Source: Cryptomeria japonica
Lineage: Eukaryota; Streptophyta; Pinopsida; Cupressales; Cupressaceae
NCBI RefSeq assembly: GCF_030272615.1
Contig: NC_081409.1
Span: 873,572,626-873,636,625 of the forward strand
Length of the DNA stretch: 64,000 nucleotides
Reading direction: 5' to 3'
The notes beneath the pieces are model-generated. The model was not told the DNA's origin. It did not search any database and saw nothing but the letters and a program-made list of their open reading frames with translations. The position numbers and the translations under genes were made by a program. Positions 1 through 11,510 of this stretch are shown piece by piece (positions within the stretch are counted from its first letter, which is position 1; each line of letters opens with the position of its first letter).

Positions 1-804
1 CCTATTTGGATCCGGTTAAACTTTCTATTATTTCACTAAGGGTTTCTACTAGTTGGTGAAGCGTATTGGATTTTGGTCTTAGTGGAATTTTTGGCAGATA
101 TAATTGTTTGGATACTTGATTTAGGTCCATGCTATGTAATGTAAATCATAATATTGGTCCGATGGTATCATGTGATGTAATTTTTGTAATTATGGGTTTA
201 TGGGTTTAGGGTTTAGCTGACCTTGTCGATAAGGTTGATGATCTGTATTTATAGGTGACTTATTCATGTGATTGTTATAGGATGGTTATGGTATTGGATA
301 ATGGTTATGTCTTCATTATCAGGGAAAGGTTTATGTGGGATCAAGGTCATATCATTCTAATGAAGGTTGGAAAGGTTTTGTATTGCACAACATACATTCG
401 TGCTTAACCGAAACTGTATCAAGCATTAGTAGATGCTACTTTCACAGTTCATTTCTTTATGGATTGTAGTCTGATGTTTATGTAAGTCAGTGAGACTTCC
501 CTTTGTGATGAGTAGTGTGCTCCAGGATGCTAGTCATTTTGCAAGTGCCAACCCCATTGCAATTATTTGCAATACTACTACAAAGTATTCATCTGATTAT
601 GTGTAGGGTTTCCCACCGTGGTTTTTTCCTTTCTAGGTTTTTCATGTGAAAATGTTGGTGTTATGTATGTTGTGATTTCATGTTATATTCCTCATTGTGT
701 TGTGCTCTAGTTTAAGGTTTATAATTGAATTAATTGTTGTACTCATGAGATAACTTATGCACCCCCCCCTCTTAGTTATCTCTTGGTATCTAAGCTATCT
801 AACA
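1..804 (+). mobile_element. Partial copia-type LTR (U3 missing at window edge)
   Basis: This is the downstream part of an LTR on the plus strand. It holds the block CCCACCGTGGTTTTTTCC (about 614-631) and a C-rich tract CACCCCCCCCTCTTA (about 760-774) that recur, usually inverted, near the ends of the other copia LTRs in this window. It ends in CA at 803-804, two bases before a primer binding site. The 5' start lies outside the window, so length, partner LTR and target duplication cannot be seen. No open frame of note lies here. Confidence 0.7.
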
Positions 805-806
805 AT

Positions 807-818
807 TGGTATCAGATC
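807..818 (+). other. Primer binding site (initiator tRNA-Met type)
   Basis: The sequence TGGTATCAGATC follows the LTR end. It matches the TGGTATCAGAGC site used by plant copia elements to prime reverse transcription from initiator tRNA-Met, with one mismatch. It fixes the plus orientation of the element to its left. Confidence 0.75.
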
Positions 819-829
819 ATTCCAACACC

Positions 830-1770
830 AGATAGGAAAAGGTAGATAGGGACAAGGTCCCAAGAAAAACAATAATAGGAAACACCAAAAAAATAAAAAA
901 ATAAACAGCCATAGGAGTAACCAGGAAAGAAACCCAAGTAGAAAAGACCAACCACCAAATAAAGCCCAAGAAACGCACAAAGACAACGGTAAACAAAAAT
1001 AAGCCCACTAGAAATACCACAACACAGGGGGAGAACAAACCACAACCACCCAAAACCCTAGAACCCCAAAATCCCACAAAGAAAGAGGTACCTAGAAACA
1101 ACAAATGGCCCAAAACAAAAACGGGGGCCAAGAAACTAGAGCAGCGCAAACCAAAGAGATGAGGCCCCATCACCTTAGAAACACAAGAAGGATAACAAAG
1201 ACACCCATGCCAAAAATCCATCCATAAAGGAGACTCGAAGCAAACAAGATTGACCACTACACCAAGCTTGATAAATTCGAAGGAAAAAAAGCCAACAACA
1301 AGAAAATTTAAAGAAAGCATAGTTGAGATAGTTCCATCAGAGTCAAAATATCCTTCCTCAATTGCATCGATCCCTGCACCTCCCCTTCTTCCTAAAACCC
1401 TAACTTAGTCACTCCCACTCCCACCCCCACTCTCCAACATTCTGTGGAACCCACAAACAACAAGAAACACACACATCTCCACACCAACTTCTCTAAAAGC
1501 TCTAATGCAGAATCCATAGAAAAGGTGAATGACATCATTGACCGGCATAGGCAAAGGAAATAATAGAATAATCACAAAGGAAACAAACCACCATGGCTAG
1601 GGAGGAGGGTGACCCACAAACCCCTCATTTCCATCTTCATCCTCATCTATGTCAAAATCACCTGATGCAAGAGAAACTCTAAATTTTTTCCTGCCTCTCA
1701 CCTCACACATAGCTGCGCACATAGCTTCACATTCATCTTACGAGTTATGATACAATACTATTGTTGTACG
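830..1770. other. Unassigned A/C-rich tract after the primer site
   Basis: No domain could be recognised. The plus strand is rich in A and C with poly-A runs. A 167-codon open frame on the minus strand (817-1320) is a hydrophobic, low-complexity reading of this bias and is probably not a gene. By position it should be leader or gag of the element whose LTR ends at 804, but every plus frame is broken and no UBN2 or CCHC signature is visible. The tract is cut at 1770 by insertion of element A. Confidence 0.4.
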
Positions 1771-2650
1771 TGAAAGGAAAGCAAAGGAGTGGAAACAACC
1801 TTCCTGATACAAACCCCCAAGGAGAGTGAATGAAAAATTCTTTACAAACCCCTAAATAGTGTTACAGATAAAAGAAAAACATATAGAAATAAATTTCAGA
1901 TTTCACATAAACATAAGACACAAAAGGTTTAACGTGGGAAAACCCTTTCAGAAAATAACCCACCACACCAAAGCGCAAATCAATTGTATTATAGTAAAAA
2001 TATTTTAGAAACAATATGCAAAGTCTATGCTCTTCCAAGTGTCTTCAACTATGATATCAAAATCCCAAATAATTTCGGTAGCATAATGATATCTTTCAAA
2101 AATGCTTCATGCTTATTTCTCTTCTACAACACATTGTATTTGTAGAGTTTGCAATGCAAAAGGAAGTGGCTTCTCAAAAGTGTCCACATTCAATGTATCT
2201 ACAACATATTTCTAGAAACTTCCTTTTGTGGACAACTCTTTCATAAATAATATTTAATACAAATACTATTCCACAAATCCAAGGTGTCCAAGAAAATCAA
2301 GCCTTTTTGCCAAAAAACAAGATCTATTTGTTTTACTCCAAGTCTATCCATGTGAAAGATTTGGTCCAGTTGAAAATATTTCCAAAAAACGTGCACAAGG
2401 AAACAAAAAAAAACTACACTGCCACTTGTCAGAAGAGTGGAGATTCGAAGAGCTCCAAATAAAATTTATTCTCAACTTCTCTCTTTGTGACATGTGTCAC
2501 AATTCCACTTCATCCTCAATGCTTGTTGCTTTCACTTTGGAAATATATATAAGAATACTAAATTAATTAATTTAATCACATAGGACTAATAAAATAATTA
2601 ATTTAAAAACCACTTGGGACTCCTAAGGTTGAGGCACCTTAATCACAACA
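1771..2650 (-). repeat. 3' LTR of copia A
   Basis: It aligns end to end with 6837-7705, for example in the shared block around AACGTGGGAAAACCCTTTC and in the region near CACTTGGGACTCCTAAGG. On the minus strand it begins TGTTGTGATTAAGG. A TATATATTTCC stretch near 2540-2552 (minus strand) is a candidate TATA box and is repeated near 7596 in the other LTR. The two LTRs differ by scattered substitutions, so the insertion is not recent. Confidence 0.93.
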
Positions 2651-2660
2651 ATCTTCCACT
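2651..2660 (-). other. Polypurine tract of copia A
   Basis: On the minus strand the purine-rich AGTGGAAGAT directly precedes the 3' LTR, which starts TGTTGTG. This is the expected plus-strand primer position for reverse transcription. Confidence 0.75.
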
Positions 2661-2689
2661 TAACGAAGACCTTACAAGAGTCAACATAT

Positions 2690-4347
2690 CACAACTTAGG
2701 CCCCAAGGCCCATTGAACTAGTACACCACTTGAACTTCTTTTTTCTCATTGGCATTGTCAATGGATCATCAACATTCACCAAATTTTCTACCTTTTCCAA
2801 CTTCACCTTTCCATCTTCCACCATATCATGAACAAAATGAAACTGCAGATCGATATGCTTTTTTTGGCATGGAAAGTACTATTCTTTTTCAAGAAAATGA
2901 CACTCTCGCTATCACAATCGATAGTGATTTGTCCCACATCAAAACCAATGTCCAAACATAGTATCTTCCATGTACTCAACTTCAGTTGTGGATAAAGCGA
3001 CCACAACTTGTCGCTTGCTCATCCAACTCACAGCACCACCAAACATTGTGAAAAGATATCCATTGGGGGATCTTCTACTATCAATGTCACCTTTCCAATC
3101 AGAGTCCACATATCCATGAATACTCAAGGAATGTAAAGGTCTAGTAGGACTACCAAGGAAACATAGGGAATACTCCGAACTACCCCATAAATATCTGAAC
3201 ACTCTCTTCACTGCATCCAAATGCACTCATCTAGGATTAGCCATAAACCGACTAAGGACTCCCACTGCTTGTGCAATATCTAGTCTCATATAAATAATAG
3301 CATACATTAGGCTACCAACAACACTTGTGTAAGGAAATTTAGTCATGTCCTTCATCTTAGTAGGGGACTTTGGACAATCTTCCACATAAATTTTTGTCCC
3401 CTGTAACATTGGAACAATTAACTACCTACAATCTGTCATGTTGAATCTCTCCAACACAGAGTTCACATACTTTCTCTAGTTGACCCAAAGCTTTCTGTGA
3501 GCTCTATCCCTTTTGATCTTTATTCCCAAAATGTACCTAACTGCACCAAGATCTTTAATCTCAAACTGTGCTGACAACTGAGACTTTAGATCTGAAATCA
3601 TTTCTTCCCTTTCCCAATAAACAACATATGATCCATATATAGGACAATAATGAGAAAATTACCATTTTCAGCTTTATAATAAACACAATGGTCAGATTTA
3701 GATCTCAGAAATCCCAATGATAACAAATAAGTGTCGAATTTGCAGTACCACATTCTAGGAGACTTCTTAAGACCATGAAGATATTTCTTTAGCTTGCATA
3801 GCAGATTCTCTTTACCTTTCTCCACAAAGTGCTCTAGTTGTGACATTTAAATTTCCTCCTCCAAGTCACCATGAAGGAAAATTGTCTTCACATCCATCTC
3901 CCGAACTTCCAAATCATGAGCTCTTGCAAGTGATAACAAAAGTTGAATGGATGTCAGCTTAGCTACAGGAGAGGATATCTCCCCATAATCAATTCCCTCC
4001 ACCTGGGAATATCCCTTCATGACTAACCATGCCTTGCACTTCTCAACACTACCATCTGGACCAAGTTTCTTCTTAAACATCTATTTAAAACCAATAGATT
4101 TCCATCCCTCAGCCAAAGGTACCAGGTCCCATGTATCATTCTTCTTCAATGCAACCATCTCTTCATTCATGGTTTCCATCCAAGAATCGGCATCACACAT
4201 ACCCATAGCCTCTCTAACAGTCCTAGGCTCATTAGTGTTAGTAATCAAAGCATAAATACAACTGGAATCCAACATAGAATATCCAAACCTTTCAGGTGAA
4301 TAACCATATCTATTAGGTTGTCGCCTTTCATGTGTAGATGTCCTCAA
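2690..4347 (-). pseudogene. Copia A reverse transcriptase-RNase H (broken)
   Basis: Reading leftwards from 4347, the pieces give the RT N-terminus (ending in the WDLVPLAEGWKSIG region), then KKKLGPDG, the KGYSQVEGIDY block and the MDVKTIFLHGDLEEEI block, then the LHGLKKSPRMWY region. RNase H follows with AVKRVFRYLWG, YVDSDWKGD and LSTTEVEYM, and a tail near 2695-2860 with a KHI-type ending. The RT catalytic YVDD box reads YMDH near 3611-3640, losing an aspartate. Several stops interrupt the frame (about 3227, 3410-3600, 4081). A tryptophan expected at the KW(V)FKKK position is a TAG. It would have copied element RNA into DNA in cytoplasmic particles and is now inactive. Confidence 0.9.
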
Positions 4348-4495
4348 GGACTAAGATTGAGGATCTTGTTCCTCTTTTGAAATTTCTAAGCTGCTAGAGC
4401 TCCTCTTATTATCTGGTCCCATAGGACTACGTAGTTCAACTCTCTCAAGAGGGTGGAATCTGAACTACCTCCTTTTGTTTCTCTTCCTTCTCTTC

Positions 4496-5325
4496 CTATA
4501 AATCTACTGTGGAAGGTTTCAACTCATGGAAGATAACACTTATACTATAGAGTACCTTCTCAACAACTAGATCCCAAAGCTTGTACCCCTTCACACTGAC
4601 ACCATAATCGATGAAGATACATTTCACCACCTTGTTCTCCAATTTAGATCTTTTTTCACTAGGCACATGAGCATATGCCTCACAGCCAAAGACTTTGAGA
4701 TGTCTCAATGAGGAATTTTTACCAAACCACGCCTCCATAGGGGTCTTTTCAAAAAGTTTCGAAGTAAGAGATCTATTAATCAAATAACATGCAGTAGCTA
4801 CCACCTCAGCCCAAAACTTTTTGTCAAGGCTAGCACCACTTAACATACTCCTAGCCCTCTCCATCAGTGTTATGTTCATCCTCTCCACAACTCCATTTTG
4901 TTGTGGTGTATATGGAGTTGTCTTATGTCTTTCAATCCCGTGGTCCTTACAAAACCTATTGAACTCAGTAGGACAAAACTCACCACCGTTATCCGTCCTC
5001 AAACACTTAATTTTTTTTACTAGCCTTATTTTCAACCAAGGACTTAAATTCCTTAAACCAACTGAAAAAATTCAGATTTACTTTTGAGGAAATAAACAAA
5101 TTTCCTTCTAGAATAGTCATCTATATAAGAAACAAAGTACACAGATCTATTTAATGAAGGCACATTAACTGGACTAAAAATATCAAAATGAACATTATCC
5201 AAAACTGACTTATGAGAATTGGAATAAAAAGAAACACGGTGTTGTTGTCCATATACACAATGTTCACAAAAGTCTAAATCGAGATTACAATCAACAAGTC
5301 CTTCAACAAGACTCTTATTTTTCAA
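4496..5325 (-). pseudogene. Copia A integrase (broken)
   Basis: Two open pieces (5053-5325 and 4496-5035) give the end of the HHCC zinc region (FCEHCVYGQQHRVSF) and the RNase-H-fold core. The acidic triad is still readable: D in VHFDIFSPV, D in LRTDNGGEF, E in NGVVERMN. The core is followed by the conserved copia linker FGCEAYAHVPSEKRSKLE and a KGYKLWDLVV tail. A frameshift near 5035-5053 separates the two pieces. Integrase would insert the DNA copy into the genome. The split makes this one a pseudogene although the triad survives. Confidence 0.9.
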
Positions 5326-5399
5326 GGCTTGCAGGCCCTTTTCACCTATGTGGTGAAGTCTTTGATGCTACAACATTGTCTTCTTAGCTGGAATCTTCA

Positions 5400-5930
5400 T
5401 CTCCAAAGCATTAGCAACCTTAGGTACCTAGAAAGAACAACCATCAAATGTCAATACAATAGTCTTCTTCTCTGCTTGATTTGATGGTGAGGATGAAGAT
5501 TCTAAAGCCCTTCTCTTGGACTTCATAGAAGCACTATTGCACTAAATCATGCATCCATCCATTTTATACAGAGTGCCTAACCGAACACCCTTAGCAAGCA
5601 CCATAGAAACCCTAGTCATCTTCCATCAATCTCATGAGAAAACAATTTGCACTCCCACATCGCTCAACTTGCTGACTGAAAGAAGTTTTCGAGCCAAACC
5701 ACAAATGTGCAGTACACCATCAATCCCCTTCACTCCATCATCAACGCATTGGATTTTGACTCATCCACGACCAACAATTTTTAAGTAAGAGTCATCACCT
5801 AGGTACACCTTCCCACCATCATATTCTTCATACTTTCAGAACCAACCCCTTTGAGAGGTCATGTGGAAAGAAGCACCCAAGTCAATCAACCATACATCTT
5901 TTGATGCATGGGTTGCCAAGGTAGAAACAA
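5400..5930 (-). pseudogene. Copia A protease region (broken)
   Basis: The aspartic protease active site, normally DSGA(S/T), reads WLIDLGASFHMT at about 5865-5895 on the minus strand. The catalytic-loop serine is leucine (TTG where TCG would give serine). Stops occur downstream, so no continuous frame remains. Retroviral-type proteases cleave the gag-pol polyprotein. The position between the zinc knuckle (about 6040) and integrase is the copia order. Confidence 0.8.
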
Positions 5931-5989
5931 AATCATCTGCATCATCTTGAGAGGATCGGTCAGAATCAGAATCAAAGGATTTCTTGTTT

Positions 5990-6689
5990 TTCTTTTTATT
6001 TTTCTTTTCCTCTTTACAATCTTTCCGAAAATGATCGGATTTGCCACAATTCTAGCATTTAGCCTTGGACTTTTTACTAGGAGATTTTGATCTCCCCAAA
6101 GATTTCAACTTTGCTTTCTTGTACTTTTTCTTGCCTTTCTCCATTGATCTACCACGAGCAACAAGGGCCTCCTTGGCCATCTCACAATACTTCCATCGCA
6201 TTTCTTTATACAACAGTGAAGCAACCATATCTTCTATTTTGAAAGTGGTTGTTTTGATTCCAACAACCATAACCAGGTGGTCCCAAGAATCAGGGAAAGA
6301 ACATAATAGGATCCTATAGAGTTTAGTTGGGCAACTAGCATGTTGAATTCATTCAAGTTATCCACAACAAATCCTCCTTCCTTCATTCTCGAAGAATATA
6401 GATTCTTTCATAGGAAAAGTTTATTTACCAAGGATCTCCCTTGATAAATGTCACCAATCTTTTTCCAAAGTGCAGCTACAGTTTTCTCCTCATGAACATT
6501 AAGGAGCACAGAGTTAGCCAAACAGAGTCTTATCAGACCCTTAGCTTTCTGATCCATTGTATCCCAAACATCTTGGGCTATAGTCTGAGGTTTTTGACTA
6601 GATATCAGAGCCCAAAGGTCTTTATCAATGAGCATGTCCTCTATTTTGATTTTCCATAACTCAAAATTGCTACCATTGGAACTGTCCAT
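5990..6689 (-). pseudogene. Copia A gag (broken)
   Basis: The frame opens at ATG 6689 with a UBN2-type gag start (MDSSNGSNFELWKIKIEDML), then a break near 6300-6410, then 6052-6270 rich in lysine. A CCHC knuckle follows (about 6010-6060) in which a TAG stop sits right after the first cysteine: C, stop, then NCGKSDHFRKDC. Gag forms the particle and the knuckle binds element RNA. The start lies about 130 bases from the primer site, as usual for copia elements. Confidence 0.87.
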
Positions 6690-6822
6690 TTCAATCCTTC
6701 AAGATGTGCTTGCCATCTTAAATCTGCAACTGGGTTAAGAAACTTCTACCTACAAAAACTCCCACTGAAAAGGATATGCATAAAAAACCCTAAAACCCAC
6801 CAAGGATAACAAAGTTGGCTAG

Positions 6823-6836
6823 GCTTTGATACCAAT
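6823..6836 (-). other. Primer binding site of copia A
   Basis: On the minus strand the 5' LTR ends TTTCA and is followed by AT and TGGTATCAAAGCC, an initiator tRNA-Met-type site with a G-to-A change relative to TGGTATCAGAGCC. Confidence 0.85.
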
Positions 6837-7705
6837 TGAAATGAAAGCAGAGGAATGGAAACATCCTTCCTAATACAAACCCCCAAGGAGAGTGAATGCA
6901 AATTTCTTTGTGAACCCCTAAATAGTGTTACAGATAAAATAAAAACACACATAAATAAATTTTAGATTTCACATAAACACATGACACAAAAGATTTAACG
7001 TGGGAAAACCCTTTCGATAAAAAACCCACCACACCAAAGCACAGATCAATTATATTACAGTAAAAAGCTTTTACAAACAATATCCAGAGTTTATGCTCTT
7101 GCAGGTGTCTTCAACTGTGATATCAAAATCTAGAATAATTTCGGCAACATAATGGCATCTTTCAAAAATGCTTTGCGCTTATTTCTCTTCTACAACTCAT
7201 TGTATAAATATAGAGTTTACAATGCAAAAGGAAGTGGCTTCTCAAAAGCGTCCACATTCAATGTATCTACAACAAATTTTTAGAAATTTCCTTTTGTGTA
7301 CAACTCTTTCATAAATAATATTTAATACAAATATTATTTATTCCAAAAATCCAAGGTGTCTAAGAAAATCAAGCCTTTCTACCAAAAAAAAAGATCTTTC
7401 TATTTTGCTCCAATTCTATCCATGTGAAAATATTTTCAAAAAACGTGCACAAAGAAAGAAAACAAAACTACGCTGCCACTTGTCAAAAGAGTGGTGATTT
7501 GAAGAGCTCCAAAGAAAATTACTTCTCAAAGTTCCCTCCTTGTGAAAAGTGCCACAATTCTGCTTCATACTCAATGCTTGTTGCTTGCACTTTGGAAATA
7601 TATATAAAAATATTAAATTAATTAATTTCAACACATAGGACCAATAAAATAATTAATTAAAAAACTACTTGGGACTCCTAAGGTTGAGGCACCTTAATCC
7701 CAAGA
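6837..7705 (-). repeat. 5' LTR of copia A
   Basis: Partner of 1771-2650. The outer end reads TCTTGGG on the minus strand where the left copy reads TGTTGTG, so the terminal TG has mutated. It contains the AACGTGGGAAAACCC block and a TATATATTTCC stretch. Flanked by GTACC. Confidence 0.92.
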
Positions 7706-10700
7706 GTACCATGGTGTTGTTGGTTGGATGTTCTTTTATTTTGTAGTGGTTTCATTGCTATTTTTTGAGATTTTTTTGTGTTGTCTTGCATCATCTCTCT
7801 TATTAAATTTATCATTTGGACGCATTTATTCCACACTTGACTTCCTTTCAAATTGGTGTAAATCTTAAAACTTCATATAATTGACAAGTGATAGAAAACT
7901 TTCCTATGCTAGTGGTGGAAATTTCTAGTCTCACTCCAAATGCATAGTCTCACTCCAAATGCATGTGGAATTAAACATTAAAAATTAAATGCTTCAATTT
8001 ACATATTGTTTTGTCTCAAAGGACCCCTTCCTCCATTAAAATAGTCTTTACAGCCACTGCATGGAACATCACCCTTATTTCATCTTTAGAAAAGGTTCTT
8101 ATAAACACCATCACTGAAAATACAACACAATTCAAGTGATTTAAAAAACTGATATATAATATGTTGAAATATTTGAATTCAAGACATAGATTTAATATCA
8201 ATTTCCACTATTCAAAGTGCAAAGAACTTTATCTAAGTGATTAAAAACTTTGAAATTTCATTTCACAGATTTCTTATAATAATTTTAGGAAGCTTTATAT
8301 TTCTCTTCAAGTTATCAATATACAAAATATATCCTTGCAACTATAGCCATTCACATTCAATTTGGTGTGGGGTAACAATCAAAGGCTTTGATAAAAATTG
8401 ATATATAATAAGGATTATTAATTGACTGAAATCCAGGTCGAATTGTTTGGTAAATTGTACAATTAAATGGCTGGCACCTGCATAAAACAATAGCAAAATT
8501 TATGGTAGATTATTAAAGAGTCCTGATTCGTTTAGAGTTTATGCAAGGAATGTCAATTAGAGAAGGTAAAATATAAAATTCGTTGGAAGATTTGAAATCT
8601 ATGGTTTCATAACTTTTGTAGTGTGGTTTACAATCTGAAATTTATTGAAGTTAGTGGTCTACTTATTTTATTTTTAAGAAAAAATGTATATTTAGATTGT
8701 GGTATTAAGAGAATTTAGTTCTATTGAGATTTTATTGAATATTTTAAAGTTTTTTATAAATTGTTTACTGCAGCTTAATTTTAAAATATTAAATTTTAAA
8801 ATTTAAATATAAGTTGAAATTTATAAAAGTTGGTGAACTCGTGGTTCATATACAATGATAAAAAAATTGATATAGAATATGTTAAAATATTTTGTGTAGA
8901 GAAAGCTCAATTTGGTGTCTAGATATCTACAAATCAAAGCCTAAATAGGTTCAATTAAATCATTTCAAACTTTGATGCTTAAGAAATATTTAAATTAAAC
9001 AAGAAAACTTCCCGATAAAATATATTTAGAATAATAGCGAGACAAGTAAACCATAATGGTACATTTTGCCCCATCTTAAGAGATGGTTTCATGACTTTTA
9101 TAGTGTAGTTTAAGGATTTTAAAAAAGATTTAGTAGGTTTTGAAATATTTTAGGAATATTATAAAGTTGATGGTCGCATGAATTTTGTAGTGTAGTTTAA
9201 GCTTAATAGTTTAAGTTTTAAAATGTAAAGTTAAGTTTTGAAATTTATTGAAGCTGGTGGTCTAACAACTTCAGTTTTTAGAGAAAAAGTCACACACTTA
9301 GGTTGTGGTGTCATAGTGAGGTGTATTATAAAAAAGTTTAGTGGGTTTTGCTGATATTTTTGTAAGAATATTTTAAAGACCCCTCTAAATTTTGTAGTGC
9401 AGCTCAACCTTAAAAGTTTAAATTCTAAAATTTACAATTAAGTTTTGAATTTTATAGAAGCTAATGGTCTCATGGTACATATAAAATGATTGAAAAAATG
9501 AGACACACCAATGTTCAAATATATTGTGTGGGAGACTTCAATTCGGTGTCTACATACCCACTATACAAAGTGCAAAGAGCTTCAACTAAATTGTTGCAAA
9601 TTTTGATGCTTATGTTTTGTTATGCTCAAATATTTAAAATACACATGAAAACCTCAAAAAAAAAAATTACATTCAATAAGCTCTATGGAATAATAGTTAG
9701 TAAATATAAATTGATAAAATAAATTTTATCTTTGAAATATAGGAATAATAATTAAAAGTATATTTCATTTTTTTGTTTTTGTTTAGTTTGTATACTACTC
9801 TCTAGTTGCCTTGCAAACAAAGAGATTAAAAAGGATAAATATTTATAATTTTCCTTCCAAAGACTTTCCTAGAATACTTGGCAGGAATCTAAAAATTCTA
9901 TATGTTTGAAAAGTGATAAAAAAATTCTTAAGTTGGTGGGGAAAATATCCAGTCGTACCCCAAATGAAAATACTTAAAATTATAAATTATAAATTAAGGG
10001 CTCCAATTTATGTATTCATTATAGCTAAGTTATATATGGGCTACAACTTTTCCAATTGGAAGTGTCACTAAATGTATATTTTATACTACTTTTGGTCTAA
10101 TCACAAAAAAAATTAAACTTGATGTTTCAACAACTCCTACTCTTATAAATATTTTTTTTTTTAAATGTAAAAATACCCTTTTATAGATCTATAAGTGAAT
10201 TTTCCAAAATATATATATTTTAATATTTTAATTAGTTTTTATATTTTATATTTTATATATTTTTTTTATTGAAAGTAGGTCATCAATACTAAAATATAAG
10301 GTTGATTATCTTGTCAAGAAAAAATACTAAAATTTATTAAAAATTTTTGAAAAAAATGTGATGCAGTAGAGAAAAGAATCTATATTAAGATGATATAATT
10401 ATTTTCTAATTTGGATAAATAATTAAGAAAAAAGGTGGTGGTAATTAGAAAGAGTTATATTTCAGCACACACAACTTTTCAAATTTATTGAAAAATATAT
10501 ATTTATAAAAAATAGTAAAAAATATATCCTTGCACTAAAGTTTCAAGTTATCAATATACAAAATAAAAATCAATAAAAAAAGGTAAAATTTACTAAATAA
10601 AGTGGTGGCTTGTGTAACTTCAATTTCAACATTTTATTAGCAACTAAATTATAGTGTTTACTTTATAAAAAACTACATTCAAATATTATTTTATTTTTTT

Positions 10701-11510
10701 GTTAAAATTATAAATATAAATTAGACATAAGAATATAAATTTTATTAGTTTACATCATTTCAAAATTCAAAACATATATCTCACTTCCTATTGATTTAAT
10801 TTTAAAAAATGAAACATCATTGACCATTTCCTTTATAAAAGTGTGACACAAATTTGTACTTTATAATAATATAACATTTTTTCCCTCAAGGGGCCTCTTG
10901 CTCCTTAAAAATAGTCCTTAAAACCCATCCATGGGACACCACCTTTATTTCATCTTTAGAAGAAAGTCCCATAAACACCATCACTAAAGACATGACAACA
11001 TCGAAATGATGAAAAATATTGATATATAATAGAGAGAAAAACAAGATAGGAATCCACCCAATGAAGAAGTAGCTCTTGTGTGAATGATGAAACCCTAAGA
11101 ATAGAACATGATCCACTATCTACAAACAACATTTCGCCCCTCAGGAAGAAACTAATCCATTGGAGATAAGAAAAGTCACTCCCATTAACTGAAAGTATTA
11201 GGAATCTAAATCCAAATATTGTGTGCATTTGGAAACTAGTCAAATGTCGTCATGTCCATGAAAGATTATGATGCCAAATGCCAATCTAGTACAATTCTAA
11301 TAAATGTAGGAAGTGGAAAATCAAGAATATGCAAAAATTGATGAAGAACAAGCTTCATGGGTGATGAAGATGAAGCTTAGTCAACAAGACATGATTTTGG
11401 GCTTGCCTTCTATTTGATTTTTTTATGAATTTTTCTAAGGATGAATTCTTGGTAAGCATTCTAATGATAAATATGATAAAGGAAAGGAATTTATTCCTAT
11501 ACAGCTATAG
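7706..11510. repeat. AT-rich tract of diverged direct repeats
   Basis: No gene is visible. The tract has internal repeats. The segment about 8640-9000 recurs, diverged, at about 9238-9655 (shared phrases such as GAAATTTATTGAAG and TTTGATGCTTA), a spacing near 600 bases. A second pair is about 8020-8125 and 10885-10985 (shared CTTATTTCATCTTTAGAA-like text and TAAACACCATCACT). The phrase GTAGTGCAGCTCAACCTTAA near 9396 has an inverted relative inside the element at 15228-15684. These look like decayed copies of a non-coding transposon family. Short open frames here are chance. Confidence 0.6.

Larger units (their letters stand above)
1771..7705 (-). mobile_element. Copia element A, full-length but decayed
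   Basis: A complete Ty1/copia element on the minus strand. Two LTRs (880 and 869 bp) flank gag, protease, integrase, RT and RNase H in copia order. The 5-bp flanks are GTACG (1766-1770) and GTACC (7706-7710), a target duplication with one change. The LTR ends read TG on the left (plus strand) and CA at 2650. The phrasing of the integrase tail and RNase H resembles the Tork/TNT1 branch, which is a family-level impression only. All coding parts carry stops or frameshifts, so the copy is not autonomous. Confidence 0.93.

Noticed and set aside
817-1320. 167-codon open frame on the minus strand, very hydrophobic, possible membrane protein
   Set aside because: It mirrors an A/C-rich plus strand, overlaps three other open frames, has no domain and sits next to an LTR primer site.
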